NCBI GenBank assembly: GCA_024228115.1
Contig: JAAETT010000337.1
Coordinates: forward strand, 1-32,310
Length of the DNA stretch: 32,310 nucleotides
Direction: 5' to 3'
Source of the DNA: a bacterium
Lineage (GTDB): Bacteria > Myxococcota_A > UBA9160 > UBA6930
Part shown: in pieces, positions 24,996 through 32,310 of the stretch
Numbering within the stretch: the first letter of the stretch is position 1
Layout: each line of letters starts with the position of its first letter
Made by a program: the position numbers and the translations under genes
The notes under the pieces: generated by a model
What the model was told of the DNA's origin: nothing
Seen by the model: the letters and a program-made list of their open reading frames with translations, nothing else
Databases searched by the model: none

Positions 24996-26042
24996 TCAGC
25001 CAGCACTCCCTGCGTTGGCTGCAGCAATATCGGCGGCGTCGGAAACGACACCCTCTTTCACGGGAATGCCCTGCTGGACGAAGACGTCACCGTCCGCCCA
25101 ATGACCATGTGCCGTGAGCCACATTCGGATCAGATGGCGCTTTCGCTCCGGCTCCTCGTGATCCTCGAAGGCGGTACGCATGTGCAATGCGGCGCTGTTC
25201 TTCAGGTAGGCGATCTCACCGGGAACGAACCGGAACTCGAAATGGAATTCCCGGTCGAGGGCAATCTCGTCGATCAAGTCGAGAAGCTGGACCTGTTCGG
25301 CGGAGAGGCGGGGCGCCTCGGCGTGGCGTTGCGCATTGCGGATGTACCACCCGATGTAGAAGAGGCGAAAGCGTTCCTCGTGGTAGGAACAGATGGGCAG
25401 GTTGAAGATCGGGGCTTCCCCTTCACTCTGCTCGTTGTTCCGATCCCAGGCGAACGGCTGGTAGAGAACCGGGATGAGATCGGGCCGGCGTCGCAGGATC
25501 TCGTTGTAGATCGCTCCGCAGCTCGCCAATCGGCTCTTTCCGCCCCACGGCGATTGCTTGAGGCATAGCAGCGCGACGATGTCCGATCCGTCGCTGTGAA
25601 AACCCAGTTCGATGTTCGTCTTGTAGAGCCGTTTGCCACGGTCGCCGGGGTTGGCGCCGACGTCGCGGATATGGCTCAGCAGATCGCCCGCCGCGTTCTG
25701 GGAAACGCCTGTGCCCATATGGGTGCCGATCCCCCAGTGGATGATCTCCATGTCTTGCTCGCTATAGCGGTCGATGGGGAGGCCCTTCACGTTGATGAAG
25801 CCAGCGCCCCGGTACAGCACGTGCATCCAACGAGCGATCGAGGGGTGAAGAGTTTCCAGCGGAAAATCGCTCTGGGTCAACTCGGTCAGCGGCTTGCCCG
25901 TTGCCTTCGCATGGGTGAGGGCGGCGTGGATGTCTTCGAGTTCGTCCGAGCTCAACGTGTGCTGCCAGTCGGATCGCAGGATGATGTCGGCAGACTTCCA
26001 GACAGTGGCGTCCTTGAGCGGCTCGTTGAGAATTTCGGTCAT
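24996..26042 (-). CDS. TauD/TfdA-like Fe(II)/2-oxoglutarate dioxygenase in the ars operon
   Basis: A 348-residue protein with the double-stranded beta-helix pattern of the TauD/TfdA family. [13 protein letters not shown] (about 78-90) is the usual N-terminal motif, GFHSDGSD gives H149 and D151, [15 protein letters not shown] gives the distal H287, and RHLIRMWL supplies the Arg (306) for 2-oxoglutarate. The start is ATG 26042, with AGAAGGAG just upstream; a longer frame to 26120 runs into arsR. It is the second gene behind arsR (29-bp gap) and 41 bp before arsM. I know of no established arsenic function for this family. Oxidation of a methylated or larger organoarsenical is a reasonable guess from context only. 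Confidence 0.82.
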   Translation of the reverse strand: MTEILNEPLKDATVWKSADIILRSDWQHTLSSDELEDIHAALTHAKATGKPLTELTQSDFPLETLHPSIARWMHVLYRGAGFINVKGLPIDRYSEQDMEIIHWGIGTHMGTGVSQNAAGDLLSHIRDVGANPGDRGKRLYKTNIELGFHSDGSDIVALLCLKQSPWGGKSRLASCGAIYNEILRRRPDLIPVLYQPFAWDRNNEQSEGEAPIFNLPICSYHEERFRLFYIGWYIRNAQRHAEAPRLSAEQVQLLDLIDEIALDREFHFEFRFVPGEIAYLKNSAALHMRTAFEDHEEPERKRHLIRMWLTAHGHWADGDVFVQQGIPVKEGVVSDAADIAAANAGSAG

Positions 26043-26071
26043 CGTTTCTCCTTCTGGGTTCCTGGCCAGCG

Positions 26072-26392
26072 CTAACGATCCGTTTCGCTGCCGAGCTCGC
26101 AGCCATCCACACCCTGACAACAGTTCGCCGTCAGGAAATCGAGCAGACCACTCATCGCGGCGAAATCGGGGCTGTAGATCCGAGACCTCCCCTCGCGCGT
26201 GCAGCAGACCAGGCCCGCGCTCTTCAGCTCTTTCAAGTGGAAGGAAAGCGTCGCGGACGGGATGTCGAGAGCAGCGCCGATGGCGCCGGCGGGCAGCCCT
26301 TGCGGGCCCGCTTGGACCAGCGTCCGGAAGACGTCCAGGCGTGTCTCTTGAGCCAGTGCTGCAAGTGCGCTGATCACGATTTGTTTTTCCAT
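26072..26392 (-). CDS. arsR: ArsR arsenite-responsive repressor (CC-x5-C type)
   Basis: A 106-residue ArsR protein: ALAQETRLDVFRTLVQAGPQGLPAGAIGAALDIPSATLSFHLKELKSAGLVCCTREGRSRIYSPD is the winged helix. The C-terminal tail holds C91, C92 and C98 (NCCQGVDGC), the same spacing as the As(III) site C95, C96, C102 of Acidithiobacillus ferrooxidans ArsR. The alpha-3 ELCVC motif of plasmid-type ArsR is absent. ATG 26392 follows a promoter so closely that the transcript should be leaderless. It heads the dioxygenase-arsM-cadI operon and diverges from the ACR3 operon. Confidence 0.92.
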   Translation of the reverse strand: MEKQIVISALAALAQETRLDVFRTLVQAGPQGLPAGAIGAALDIPSATLSFHLKELKSAGLVCCTREGRSRIYSPDFAAMSGLLDFLTANCCQGVDGCELGSETDR

Positions 26393-26399
26393 ATTTCCA

Positions 26400-26427
26400 A
26401 TAGTATATAGATATCGAAACGTGTCAA
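26400..26427 (-). promoter_or_regulatory. promoter of the arsR operon
   Basis: On the minus strand, -35 TTGACA (26422-26427), 16-bp spacer, -10 TACTAT (26400-26405). The AT-rich spacer (CGATATCTATATA) is a likely ArsR-binding region, though I cannot define a clean dyad. Initiation would fall about 26393, at the arsR ATG. The 147-bp divergent region 26393-26539 must also hold the plus-strand promoter of the hydroxylase-ACR3 pair, which I cannot place with confidence. Confidence 0.6.
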
Positions 26428-26539
26428 GTGGCGAAACCGGATGAATTGCAACCGCTTCAACTAGTTGTTTTTACGCCGATTTTCACCATCCCAAAGCGGG
26501 CGCCGGGATTCTGGCAGCTGAAGAGAAGGAGAGACCGAG

Positions 26540-27115
26540 ATGGAAACCACTCTCGCCTTGGGTCTGCTGGCCCTGTTCGGCGTCCTCGAAACCCTGGCCG
26601 GCGCCTACTCGCGCGGGGAGTTCCGGCGTGACGACTGGATCATCAACCTTCCGAACCTCGGCCACCTGGCGATCATCGTGCGGCCAGCCATGGTCGGCAT
26701 CGTGGCCTTCCTGCTCGGAGGGCTCGCGCCCGAGTTCGAAGGAGCACTGGCTTCGACGCCTCTATCGATCGCCGTACTCGCCGTCCTGCTGCCCGACCTG
26801 TGGGGACGGCCATGGAAACTCCACCGTACCCACCACACGACGCCTAGCATGAAGGTTGGCGTGTCCTACCAGGAGAACAGCCTCTGGTTCGGCGAATGGA
26901 GCCACGGGCAGGGCAACTACGCTACGCTCGTGTTCCTCTACGACGTCCTCTTCGGAACTGCCGCCCTGCCCCACCATCCGCCCACATCCATCGGCATCGA
27001 AGACGATTCGAAAGACCCGTGGTACGTCCAGCTGTACTGGCCCTTCATGAAGGCCAGCGACCCGAGCAGCGATTTTGCAGCTGCTCCGCCGCGCCATCCG
27101 GTCTCGGACAGCTGA
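26540..27115 (+). CDS. sterol desaturase/fatty acid hydroxylase family protein, internally shortened
   Basis: A 191-residue protein recognisable as the membrane di-iron hydroxylase family by [25 protein letters not shown] (box H95-x2-H98-H99), [23 protein letters not shown] and the C-terminal [11 protein letters not shown]. Intact members are about 280-300 residues. The first His box (HxxxH) expected just before residue 95 and about 70-80 residues expected between F117 and G118 (transmembrane segment and part of the third His cluster) are missing, with no frame shift that would restore them. AAGGAG precedes ATG 26540. Its stop overlaps the ACR3 start (TGATG), so it may survive mainly as a translational lead for ACR3. 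Activity is doubtful. Confidence 0.7.
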   Translation: METTLALGLLALFGVLETLAGAYSRGEFRRDDWIINLPNLGHLAIIVRPAMVGIVAFLLGGLAPEFEGALASTPLSIAVLAVLLPDLWGRPWKLHRTHHTTPSMKVGVSYQENSLWFGEWSHGQGNYATLVFLYDVLFGTAALPHHPPTSIGIEDDSKDPWYVQLYWPFMKASDPSSDFAAAPPRHPVSDS

Positions 27116-28140
27116 TGGGCATCTTCGAGCGCTACCTGACGCTGTGGGTGACGGCTGCGATCGTTGCGGGGATCGCCCTCGGTGCGCTCCTGCCCGGCGC
27201 CTTTTCGGTCCTGGCCGATCTCGAGATCGCCCAGGTCAACCTGGTCGTTGCCGTTCTCATCTGGGTGATGATCTACCCGATGATGGTGAACGTCGACCTG
27301 GCGTCGCTTCGCCACATCGGCGATCGCCCGAAGGGTCTTACCATCACGATCATCGTGAACTGGCTGATCAAACCCTTCACGATGGTCGGTCTGGGCTTTC
27401 TCTTCTTCGAGGTCTTCTTCGAAGCCTGGGTGAGCCCTGCGGACGCCCGGGAGTACATCGCGGGGATGATCCTGTTGGGCGCTGCGCCCTGTACCGCGAT
27501 GGTCTTCGTCTGGAGTCACCTCACCCGGGGAGATCCGGCTTACACCCTCGTGCAGGTCTCGGTCAACGATTTGATCATGGTCTTCGCGTTTGCCCCGCTG
27601 GTCGCGCTGCTGCTGGGTGTCGCGGATGTGATCGTCCCGTGGTCGACGCTCTTGCTCTCGGTCGTGCTCTACGTGGTCGTCCCGTTGGTTGCGGGCTATT
27701 TCACGCGACGGGCATTGATCGACGAGGGCGGAGGCGAAGATCGCATCGCCGCGTTCAGTGCGAAGCTCAAGCCCTTTACCATTGTGGGTCTGCTCGCGAC
27801 CGTCGTTCTGCTATTCGCCTTCCAAGGGCCACGCATCCTCGATCAGCCCCTGTTGATCGCGATGATTGCGATTCCCCTGCTCGTCCAGAGCTACGGGATC
27901 TTCCTGCTCGGCTACGGATGGGCCTGGGCCTGGGGGCTGCCCTTCTCGATCGCCGCCCCGGCCGCCCTGATCGGCACGTCGAACTTCTTCGAGCTGGCTG
28001 TGGCCGTTGCCATCAGCCTTTTCGGGCTGGAGAGTGGGGCCGCACTCACGACCGTGGTGGGCGTGCTCGTCGAGGTACCCGTCATGTTGTCATTGGTGGC
28101 GTTGGCGAACCGGACGCAGGGGCACTTCCCGAGAGCGTGA
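27115..28140 (+). CDS. arsB: ACR3-family arsenite efflux permease
   Basis: A 341-residue inner-membrane protein with about ten hydrophobic segments. The conserved Cys in [17 protein letters not shown] and the [18 protein letters not shown] segment are ACR3 hallmarks, and [12 protein letters not shown] near residue 55 is also typical. It exports As(OH)3 (and sometimes antimonite) using the proton gradient. ATG 27115 overlaps the upstream TGA by one base, so translation is coupled. Frame-open sequence upstream to 26896 shadows the hydroxylase gene. The symbol acr3/arsB is used loosely for this family; it is not the ArsB fold of E. coli. Confidence 0.95.
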   Translation: MGIFERYLTLWVTAAIVAGIALGALLPGAFSVLADLEIAQVNLVVAVLIWVMIYPMMVNVDLASLRHIGDRPKGLTITIIVNWLIKPFTMVGLGFLFFEVFFEAWVSPADAREYIAGMILLGAAPCTAMVFVWSHLTRGDPAYTLVQVSVNDLIMVFAFAPLVALLLGVADVIVPWSTLLLSVVLYVVVPLVAGYFTRRALIDEGGGEDRIAAFSAKLKPFTIVGLLATVVLLFAFQGPRILDQPLLIAMIAIPLLVQSYGIFLLGYGWAWAWGLPFSIAAPAALIGTSNFFELAVAVAISLFGLESGAALTTVVGVLVEVPVMLSLVALANRTQGHFPRA

Positions 28141-28254
28141 ATCGCCGCGGAAGCCGAGTCCGCCGAAAAGGTGTCCAGCCGGAGAACCCGGCCGAGCCGC
28201 CAGGACCGGAAATCATCTATGGTGAGACCGAACCCTCGAAAAGGAACTCCGCCA

Positions 28255-28701
28255 ATGACCGACTTCAGCAAGGTTCCGTGGATTGCCGACCACATCGAGC
28301 TCTACCGGACCGACCCGGAAAAGGCGCACATGTGGGATTCATCGGCAGTCGGCGGCACGGGATTTCTCCCGACGCTGCTGCTCACGACGATGGGTAGGAA
28401 GTCCGGCAAGCCGCGTGCGTTGCCGTTGATCTACGGCGAAGCCGGAAACAGCTACGTCATCATCGCGTCGAAGGGCGGCATGCCGGATCACCCTCTCTGG
28501 TACTTGAACCTCGAGTCGAACCCGGAATGTGAACTCATGGTGGGCCCGAAGGCAGTCTCCGCCCGGGCCCGCGTGGCCGAGGGCGAAGAGCGGGAGCGTC
28601 TCTGGAAGCGAATGGCAGAGATCTACCCGCCCTACGACCAGTACCAGACGAATGCCGGCGCTCGCACGATTCCGGTGATCGTACTCGACCCGGTGGGCTG
28701 A
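28255..28701 (+). CDS. deazaflavin (F420)-dependent nitroreductase family protein (DDN-like)
   Basis: A 148-residue split-barrel protein of the DDN/Rv3547 family. LLLTTMGRKSGKPRALPLIYGEAGNSYVIIASKGGMPDHPLWYLNLESNPECELMVG is the family core, which binds the F420 phosphate with the GRKSGKPR segment. Members reduce quinones, nitroaromatics or unsaturated ketones with F420H2. AAGGA lies 11 bp before ATG 28255. It starts 114 bp after ACR3 and probably belongs to the following catabolic genes rather than to arsenic resistance. Confidence 0.88.
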   Translation: MTDFSKVPWIADHIELYRTDPEKAHMWDSSAVGGTGFLPTLLLTTMGRKSGKPRALPLIYGEAGNSYVIIASKGGMPDHPLWYLNLESNPECELMVGPKAVSARARVAEGEERERLWKRMAEIYPPYDQYQTNAGARTIPVIVLDPVG

Positions 28702-28811
28702 TCGTCGACCGGGGCTCGGAACCAGCTGGATTCTGCTTCCCTCCAACTCGGCGGTGGCCTTGACCACGGCCGCATGGCGGCTCCCAGGAGCAGAGAACAG
28801 GAGACGGGATC

Positions 28812-30002
28812 GTGAAGGTATTGGCACTCGGCGGATGCGGAGGCATGGGGCGTCATGCGGTGCGGACGGCGATCGGCTTCGACTTCGTGCAGGAAGTGAT
28901 CGTTGCCGATCGGGACGGCGAAGCCGCCTCGAACTTCGCGAAGAGCTGCGGAGGCAAGGCCCGCGGAGTGCATGTGGACGTCACCGACGGCGTAGCCCTG
29001 GGCAAGCTCCTCGGGGATGCCGATGTCGTCCTCAATACGGTGGGCCCCTTCTACCGCTTCGGCGTGCCGATCCTCGAAGCGACCATCGATGCCGGCTGCC
29101 ACTACCTCGACATCAACGATGATTGGGAGCCAACGCTGGACATGCTGGCGCTCCACGGGCGCGCCGAAGATGCCGGTGTCACAGCGATCATCGGGCTCGG
29201 TGCGAGCCCCGGCATCTCGAACATGCTCGCGGTCAAGGCGATGGCCGGGCTCGACAGCGTCGACGAGGTGCTGACCGGTTGGAGTCTTGGCGAAATTGGC
29301 GATTCGCTGGAAGAAGAATCGTCAGCCACAGGAGGCCCGAGTGCCGCCCTCGTCCACTGGATGCACCAATGCTCCGGGTCGATTCGCGTGTGGCGAAACG
29401 GCGCGTTCGCGGACGTGCGCCCGGTCGAAGAACGCGCGGTCGATTTCCCGTCCATCGGTGCGGGCCGAGCCTGGTCGGTCGGCCACCCGGAAGCCATCAC
29501 GCTTCCGATGACCTTCCCCGAGATTGGCAGTTCGGCCAACCTGATGACTGGACCGGCCTCGCTGATGCGCGCCGTGGTCGAGCTTCGCGATGCGATCGAC
29601 GCGGGAGACCTCACGGTAGAGCAGGCCGCGCAGATGATGGCGCAGCCGATACCCGATGACATGAAGAAATCGATGCGGGCCGAGCGTGGCAATGCGAACG
29701 AACTTCCTCCGCTCTTCGCTCTGGCGACCGGAAGCAAAAGCGGTGCGCCGCGAAGCATCGGCGCAATGATCCTGGGCGCGCCGAGCGGTGGCATGGGCGG
29801 CGTCACCGGCATTCCCCTGGCCTTGGGGCTGCCACTCTTTGCGTCGGGCGAGGCCCCCCGTCGCGGCGTCTTCGCTCCCGAAGGCGCCGTCGATCCGGAC
29901 GCGTTCTTTGAAGCCCTGGCACCCTTCTGCCATGCACCAGGAGACGAGACACCCTTTGCTTCTGCAAGCGAGCTGATTCTCGTCACCACGGACGGTCGAT
30001 GA
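28812..30002 (+). CDS. saccharopine dehydrogenase-like NAD(P)-binding oxidoreductase
   Basis: A 396-residue protein with an N-terminal Rossmann domain: MKVLALGGCGGMGRHAVR is the nucleotide-binding loop, VIVADRD the second strand, and NTVGPFYRFGVPILEATIDAGCHYLDINDDW the usual saccharopine dehydrogenase NADP-domain segment, followed by GLGASPGISNMLAVKAM. The C-terminal 200 residues are family-typical but not diagnostic of lysine metabolism. The start is GTG 28812 with GGAG 9 bp upstream. True saccharopine dehydrogenases act in lysine metabolism; no such gene is nearby, so the substrate is left open. Confidence 0.82.
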   Translation: MKVLALGGCGGMGRHAVRTAIGFDFVQEVIVADRDGEAASNFAKSCGGKARGVHVDVTDGVALGKLLGDADVVLNTVGPFYRFGVPILEATIDAGCHYLDINDDWEPTLDMLALHGRAEDAGVTAIIGLGASPGISNMLAVKAMAGLDSVDEVLTGWSLGEIGDSLEEESSATGGPSAALVHWMHQCSGSIRVWRNGAFADVRPVEERAVDFPSIGAGRAWSVGHPEAITLPMTFPEIGSSANLMTGPASLMRAVVELRDAIDAGDLTVEQAAQMMAQPIPDDMKKSMRAERGNANELPPLFALATGSKSGAPRSIGAMILGAPSGGMGGVTGIPLALGLPLFASGEAPRRGVFAPEGAVDPDAFFEALAPFCHAPGDETPFASASELILVTTDGR

Positions 30003-30122
30003 GCCCATGCCGAATACGCTCAACTCCATCGTGATGGATCTTCCTGATCAACAGGAACACGTCGCTGCGGGGAATCCCCAGGCGCACTCATTCGAGTGCG
30101 TTCATCCATCCTGGCAGAGGCC

Positions 30123-31508
30123 ATGACGCGCAGACTGATTCGCGGAGGCTGCATCGTCAGCCTGGACCCCGACGTGGGAGAGATCCCTCGCGGCGATGTC
30201 CTGATCGAGAGCGGAAAGATCCTCGAGATCGGCCCCAGCATCGATGCGGGCGACGCCGAGGTCATCGACGCCAAGGACACCATCGTGCTTCCTGGCTTCG
30301 TCGACACCCACCGCCACATCTGGCAGGCGGCCATGCGGAGCATCACGGCGGACTGGTCGCTGATGGACTACTTCCGCGGCATCCGGATGCGGGCGGCGCC
30401 GGCCTTCCGCCCCGAAGACATGTACGCCGCCCAACTTGCAGGGGCACTGGAAGCCCTGGACGCCGGGGTCACCACCGTCGTCGACTACTGTCACAACCTG
30501 CTCACACCGGATCATGTCTCCGAATCCATTCGGGGACTGCAAGATGCCGGACTTCGCGCGGTCTGGTGCTTTGGCTTCAACACACCGCCCGGGACGACCT
30601 CGAAACCGAGCGACACCGAGGGGAAGGCAGAACTCGCCCACAAGATGGCTGCCGAGCACTTCGCGTCGAAGGACGCGCGGTTGACGTTCGGGATCGCACC
30701 CGAGGAGCCGGGACTCACGACACCGGAGCATTGCGAGTTCCAGTACCGGACCGCTCGCGAGTTGGATGCCCGCATCACGCAGCATGTGAACTGCCTGCGC
30801 ATGGGAAGCGACCCGGAAGAAGTCGCGAAGCTCCTCGGACCTCGCGGGTTGCTGGGACCTGACGTGCTGCTAGTCCATATGGGCTACACGACCGGCGACG
30901 AGTGGAAGATGGTCGCCGACGCCGGAGCGGCGGTCTCGTTCACGCCCGAGACCGAACTGCAGATGGGGATGGGCATCCCGCCCACCGGAGTCGTGAGACG
31001 CTTCGGCATCACCCCCACCTACGGGGCCGACATCGTCTCGAACAACAGCGGCGACATGTTCTTCCCGCTGCGCCTGGCGCTCCAGGTAGAACGCGGTGTC
31101 GCCAATGGTCCGATCGTCGAAGGCGGCTCGATGCCCGAAGGGGTGACCGTCAGTTGCCGGGAGATCCTCGAATGGGGAACGCTCGGCGGGGCAAAGGCCG
31201 TCGGCCTCGATCATCGAATCGGCAGCCTCGCGCCCGGCAAGCAGGCCGACCTCGTGTTGATCCGCACCGACGGCATCGGCTTCGCCGGCTGGAACGAGCG
31301 GGATCCGATCGCGAGCGTGGTGCTCCAGGCAAATGCCGGCATCGTCGACACCGTGCTCGTGGGTGGCGAGATCGTGAAACGGAATGGGAAGCTGTGCGCT
31401 GACGTGGCAGCCGCTCGTGAACTCCTGGCCACTGCGGTTCAGCACGTCGCAGAAGAGGCCGAGGCCTTGGGCGGCTTCCATGTTCCCGGCCAAGGCCTCG
31501 AGGTCTGA
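30123..31508 (+). CDS. amidohydrolase (TrzN/AtzA/MtaD-like deaminase or hydrolase)
   Basis: A 461-residue metal-dependent hydrolase of the amidohydrolase superfamily. Metal and catalytic positions are visible: H63-x-H65 in GFVDTHRHIW, H221 in ITQHVNC, H252 in LLVHMGYTT and D303 in YGADIVSNNSGDMF, matching the mononuclear subtype (AtzA, TrzN, S-adenosylhomocysteine/5'-methylthioadenosine deaminase). N-terminal IRGGCIVSLDPDVGEIPRGDVLIESGKI and C-terminal GSLAPGKQADLVLI complete the family. ATG 30123 is preceded by GGCAGAGG; an upstream GTG at 30096 is less likely. It is followed by the LLM gene after 1 bp, so they are co-transcribed. The substrate (N-heterocycle or amide) cannot be read. Confidence 0.9.
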   Translation: MTRRLIRGGCIVSLDPDVGEIPRGDVLIESGKILEIGPSIDAGDAEVIDAKDTIVLPGFVDTHRHIWQAAMRSITADWSLMDYFRGIRMRAAPAFRPEDMYAAQLAGALEALDAGVTTVVDYCHNLLTPDHVSESIRGLQDAGLRAVWCFGFNTPPGTTSKPSDTEGKAELAHKMAAEHFASKDARLTFGIAPEEPGLTTPEHCEFQYRTARELDARITQHVNCLRMGSDPEEVAKLLGPRGLLGPDVLLVHMGYTTGDEWKMVADAGAAVSFTPETELQMGMGIPPTGVVRRFGITPTYGADIVSNNSGDMFFPLRLALQVERGVANGPIVEGGSMPEGVTVSCREILEWGTLGGAKAVGLDHRIGSLAPGKQADLVLIRTDGIGFAGWNERDPIASVVLQANAGIVDTVLVGGEIVKRNGKLCADVAAARELLATAVQHVAEEAEALGGFHVPGQGLEV

Positions 31509-31509
31509 G

Positions 31510-32181
31510 ATGGAATTCGGCATCGCGCTCGCCACGAGCATGGAATCCTGGAATGCCGTGAAACGTGCCGAGCTGCTCGGCTTCTCGCACGCCTGGTTCT
31601 ACGACACCCAGCTCCTGAACCCCGACGTCTTCGTCGGGATGACCCAGGCGGCGATGCAGACCGAGCGCATCCGCCTCGGCACCGGGGTGCTGATCCCGTC
31701 GAACCGCATCGAGCCCGTCGCAGCCAACGCGTTCGCCTCACTTGGCAGGATCGCGCCCGGGCGGATCGATTTCGGTGTCGGCACCGGCTTCACGGGCCGC
31801 CGCACGATGGGCCTCGGTGCGCTGCCTCTGGCTCGGATGAAGACCTACGTGGAGCGCGTGCAGGCGCTGCTGCGCGGCGAGACGATCGAGTGGGATTTCG
31901 AGGGCAAGGTTCGCAAGATCCGCTTCCTGAACCCGGACTTCGGCCTGATCAACCTGGAAGACGACATTCCGCTCCACGTCTCTGCCATGGGCCCAAGGGC
32001 CCGGCGGGTCGCTGCCGAACTCGGCGGCGGCTGGCTGAATTTCGGAGGACTGGTGGAGCCGGCGATCTCCGACCTGGAAGACATGCAATCCGCGTGGAAG
32101 GAAACCGGGTGCACCGAGCCACTCCACAGCACACTGTTCATCCTCGGCTGTGTGCTCCAACCCGGTGAAGCACTAGCCTGA
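31510..32181 (+). CDS. LLM-class (luciferase-like) flavin/F420-dependent oxidoreductase, truncated
   Basis: A luciferase-like TIM-barrel protein: MEFGIALATSMESWNAVKRAELLGFSHAWFYDTQLL, ERIRLGTGVLIPSNRIEPVAANAFASLGRIAPGRIDFGVGTGFTGRRTMG, MKTYVERVQALLRG and PLHVSAMGPRARRVAAELGGGWLNFG. It ends at TGA 32179-32181 after 223 residues, against about 320-340 for the family, so the last barrel strands and helices are missing. The frame after the stop and the two other forward frames do not resume a recognisable LLM sequence within the remaining 129 bp. Starts 1 bp after the amidohydrolase stop. Either flavin or F420 could be the cofactor; the DDN-like gene nearby favours F420. Confidence 0.8.
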   Translation: MEFGIALATSMESWNAVKRAELLGFSHAWFYDTQLLNPDVFVGMTQAAMQTERIRLGTGVLIPSNRIEPVAANAFASLGRIAPGRIDFGVGTGFTGRRTMGLGALPLARMKTYVERVQALLRGETIEWDFEGKVRKIRFLNPDFGLINLEDDIPLHVSAMGPRARRVAAELGGGWLNFGGLVEPAISDLEDMQSAWKETGCTEPLHSTLFILGCVLQPGEALA

Positions 32182-32184
32182 ACT

Positions 32185-32310
32185 ATGCACGAAAGTTGGC
32201 TGAGAAGCTGGCTTTCCAATGTTTCAGCGTGCCGCGCGGCGATTGACGCTGACGGATCTCGTTTTGGGTGGTCGATGCCCATTCCGTGGCGCGAATGCGG
32301 AGTGTGCTTC
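32185..32310 (+). other. sequence after the LLM break, open frame to the window edge
   Basis: From ATG 32185 a frame stays open for 42 codons to the end of the window (MHESWLRSWLSNVSACRAAI...), and a second frame from ATG 32219 is also open. Neither has a recognisable motif or a ribosome site. The stretch is somewhat less GC-rich than its surroundings. It may be the edge of an inserted element or of a different gene. I cannot decide from 126 bp. Confidence 0.25.

Noticed and set aside
27075-28397. 440-codon frame overlapping the ACR3 gene on the same strand
   Set aside because: It is Arg/Gly/Pro-rich shadow translation. ACR3 in the other frame shows clear transmembrane segments and motifs.
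1-32310. CRISPR arrays, tRNA, rRNA and complete insertion sequences
   Set aside because: I saw no regularly spaced repeats, cloverleaf-like genes, rRNA segments or transposase motifs in reading the window; only the right edge leaves a possible element border.

Overview
The window is a GC-rich bacterial chromosome segment, almost fully coding, with no tRNA, rRNA or CRISPR array that I can see and no intergenic gap above about 240 bp. It carries a complete classical menaquinone pathway, a PQQ lipoprotein with a lipobox (implying a Gram-negative type envelope), and deazaflavin (F420)-type and LLM-type proteins. This suggests an environmental bacterium of the former Deltaproteobacteria or a neighbour (Myxococcota, Desulfobacterota or Binatota-like). 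That placement is inference from gene content only.

Region 1 (about 137-9668, minus strand) is one compact operon: merR, ubiE/menG, menF, menD, menH, menB, menA, menC, menE. Nearly every junction is a 4-bp ATGA/GTGA overlap or a gap of a few bases. It encodes chorismate-to-menaquinone conversion through o-succinylbenzoate; only a dedicated DHNA-CoA thioesterase and the prenyl diphosphate synthase are missing. A MerR-family regulator is the first gene and has a perfect 7-1-7 palindrome just before its start codon. A GST-like gene diverges from it.

Region 2 (10580-12778, minus) is a metal-response operon. An ArsR/SmtB repressor with a CzrA-like alpha-5 zinc-site pattern lies behind a 42-bp inverted repeat. 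It is followed by two isoprenylcysteine-methyltransferase-like membrane proteins (the family that includes CzcN) and a short CDF-like transporter.

Region 3 (12833-19325) looks like a catabolic cluster for an aromatic or steroid-like compound. It holds an MhpA-type FAD hydroxylase and an HsaA/HpaB-like flavin-dependent oxygenase on the minus strand. Divergent from these are a TetR regulator, a single-domain extradiol-type VOC protein, a ThDP decarboxylase/acetolactate-synthase-like enzyme and an HsaB/HpaC-like flavin reductase. The TetR/oxygenase intergenic region has two palindromes, each overlapping one of two divergent promoters.

Region 4 (19311-22954, minus) has a PQQ glucose-dehydrogenase-like lipoprotein behind its own TetR gene, then a DUF4239 membrane protein.

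Region 5 (23059-28140) is an arsenic island. On the minus strand are arsR (C91, C92, C98), a TauD-like Fe(II)/2-oxoglutarate dioxygenase, arsM and a CadI/ArsI-like lyase. Divergent from them are an internally deleted sterol-desaturase-family protein translationally coupled to an ACR3 arsenite permease. The left edge of the island cuts into an NAD-dependent epimerase gene, and both that gene and cadI/arsI look shortened at the same point. The dioxygenase inside an ArsM/ArsI operon is the best candidate here for undescribed biochemistry.

Region 6 (28255-end, plus) holds a DDN-type deazaflavin nitroreductase, a saccharopine-dehydrogenase-like oxidoreductase, an amidohydrolase and an LLM-class enzyme that ends about 100 residues early. 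The sequence after 32181 does not continue the LLM family.
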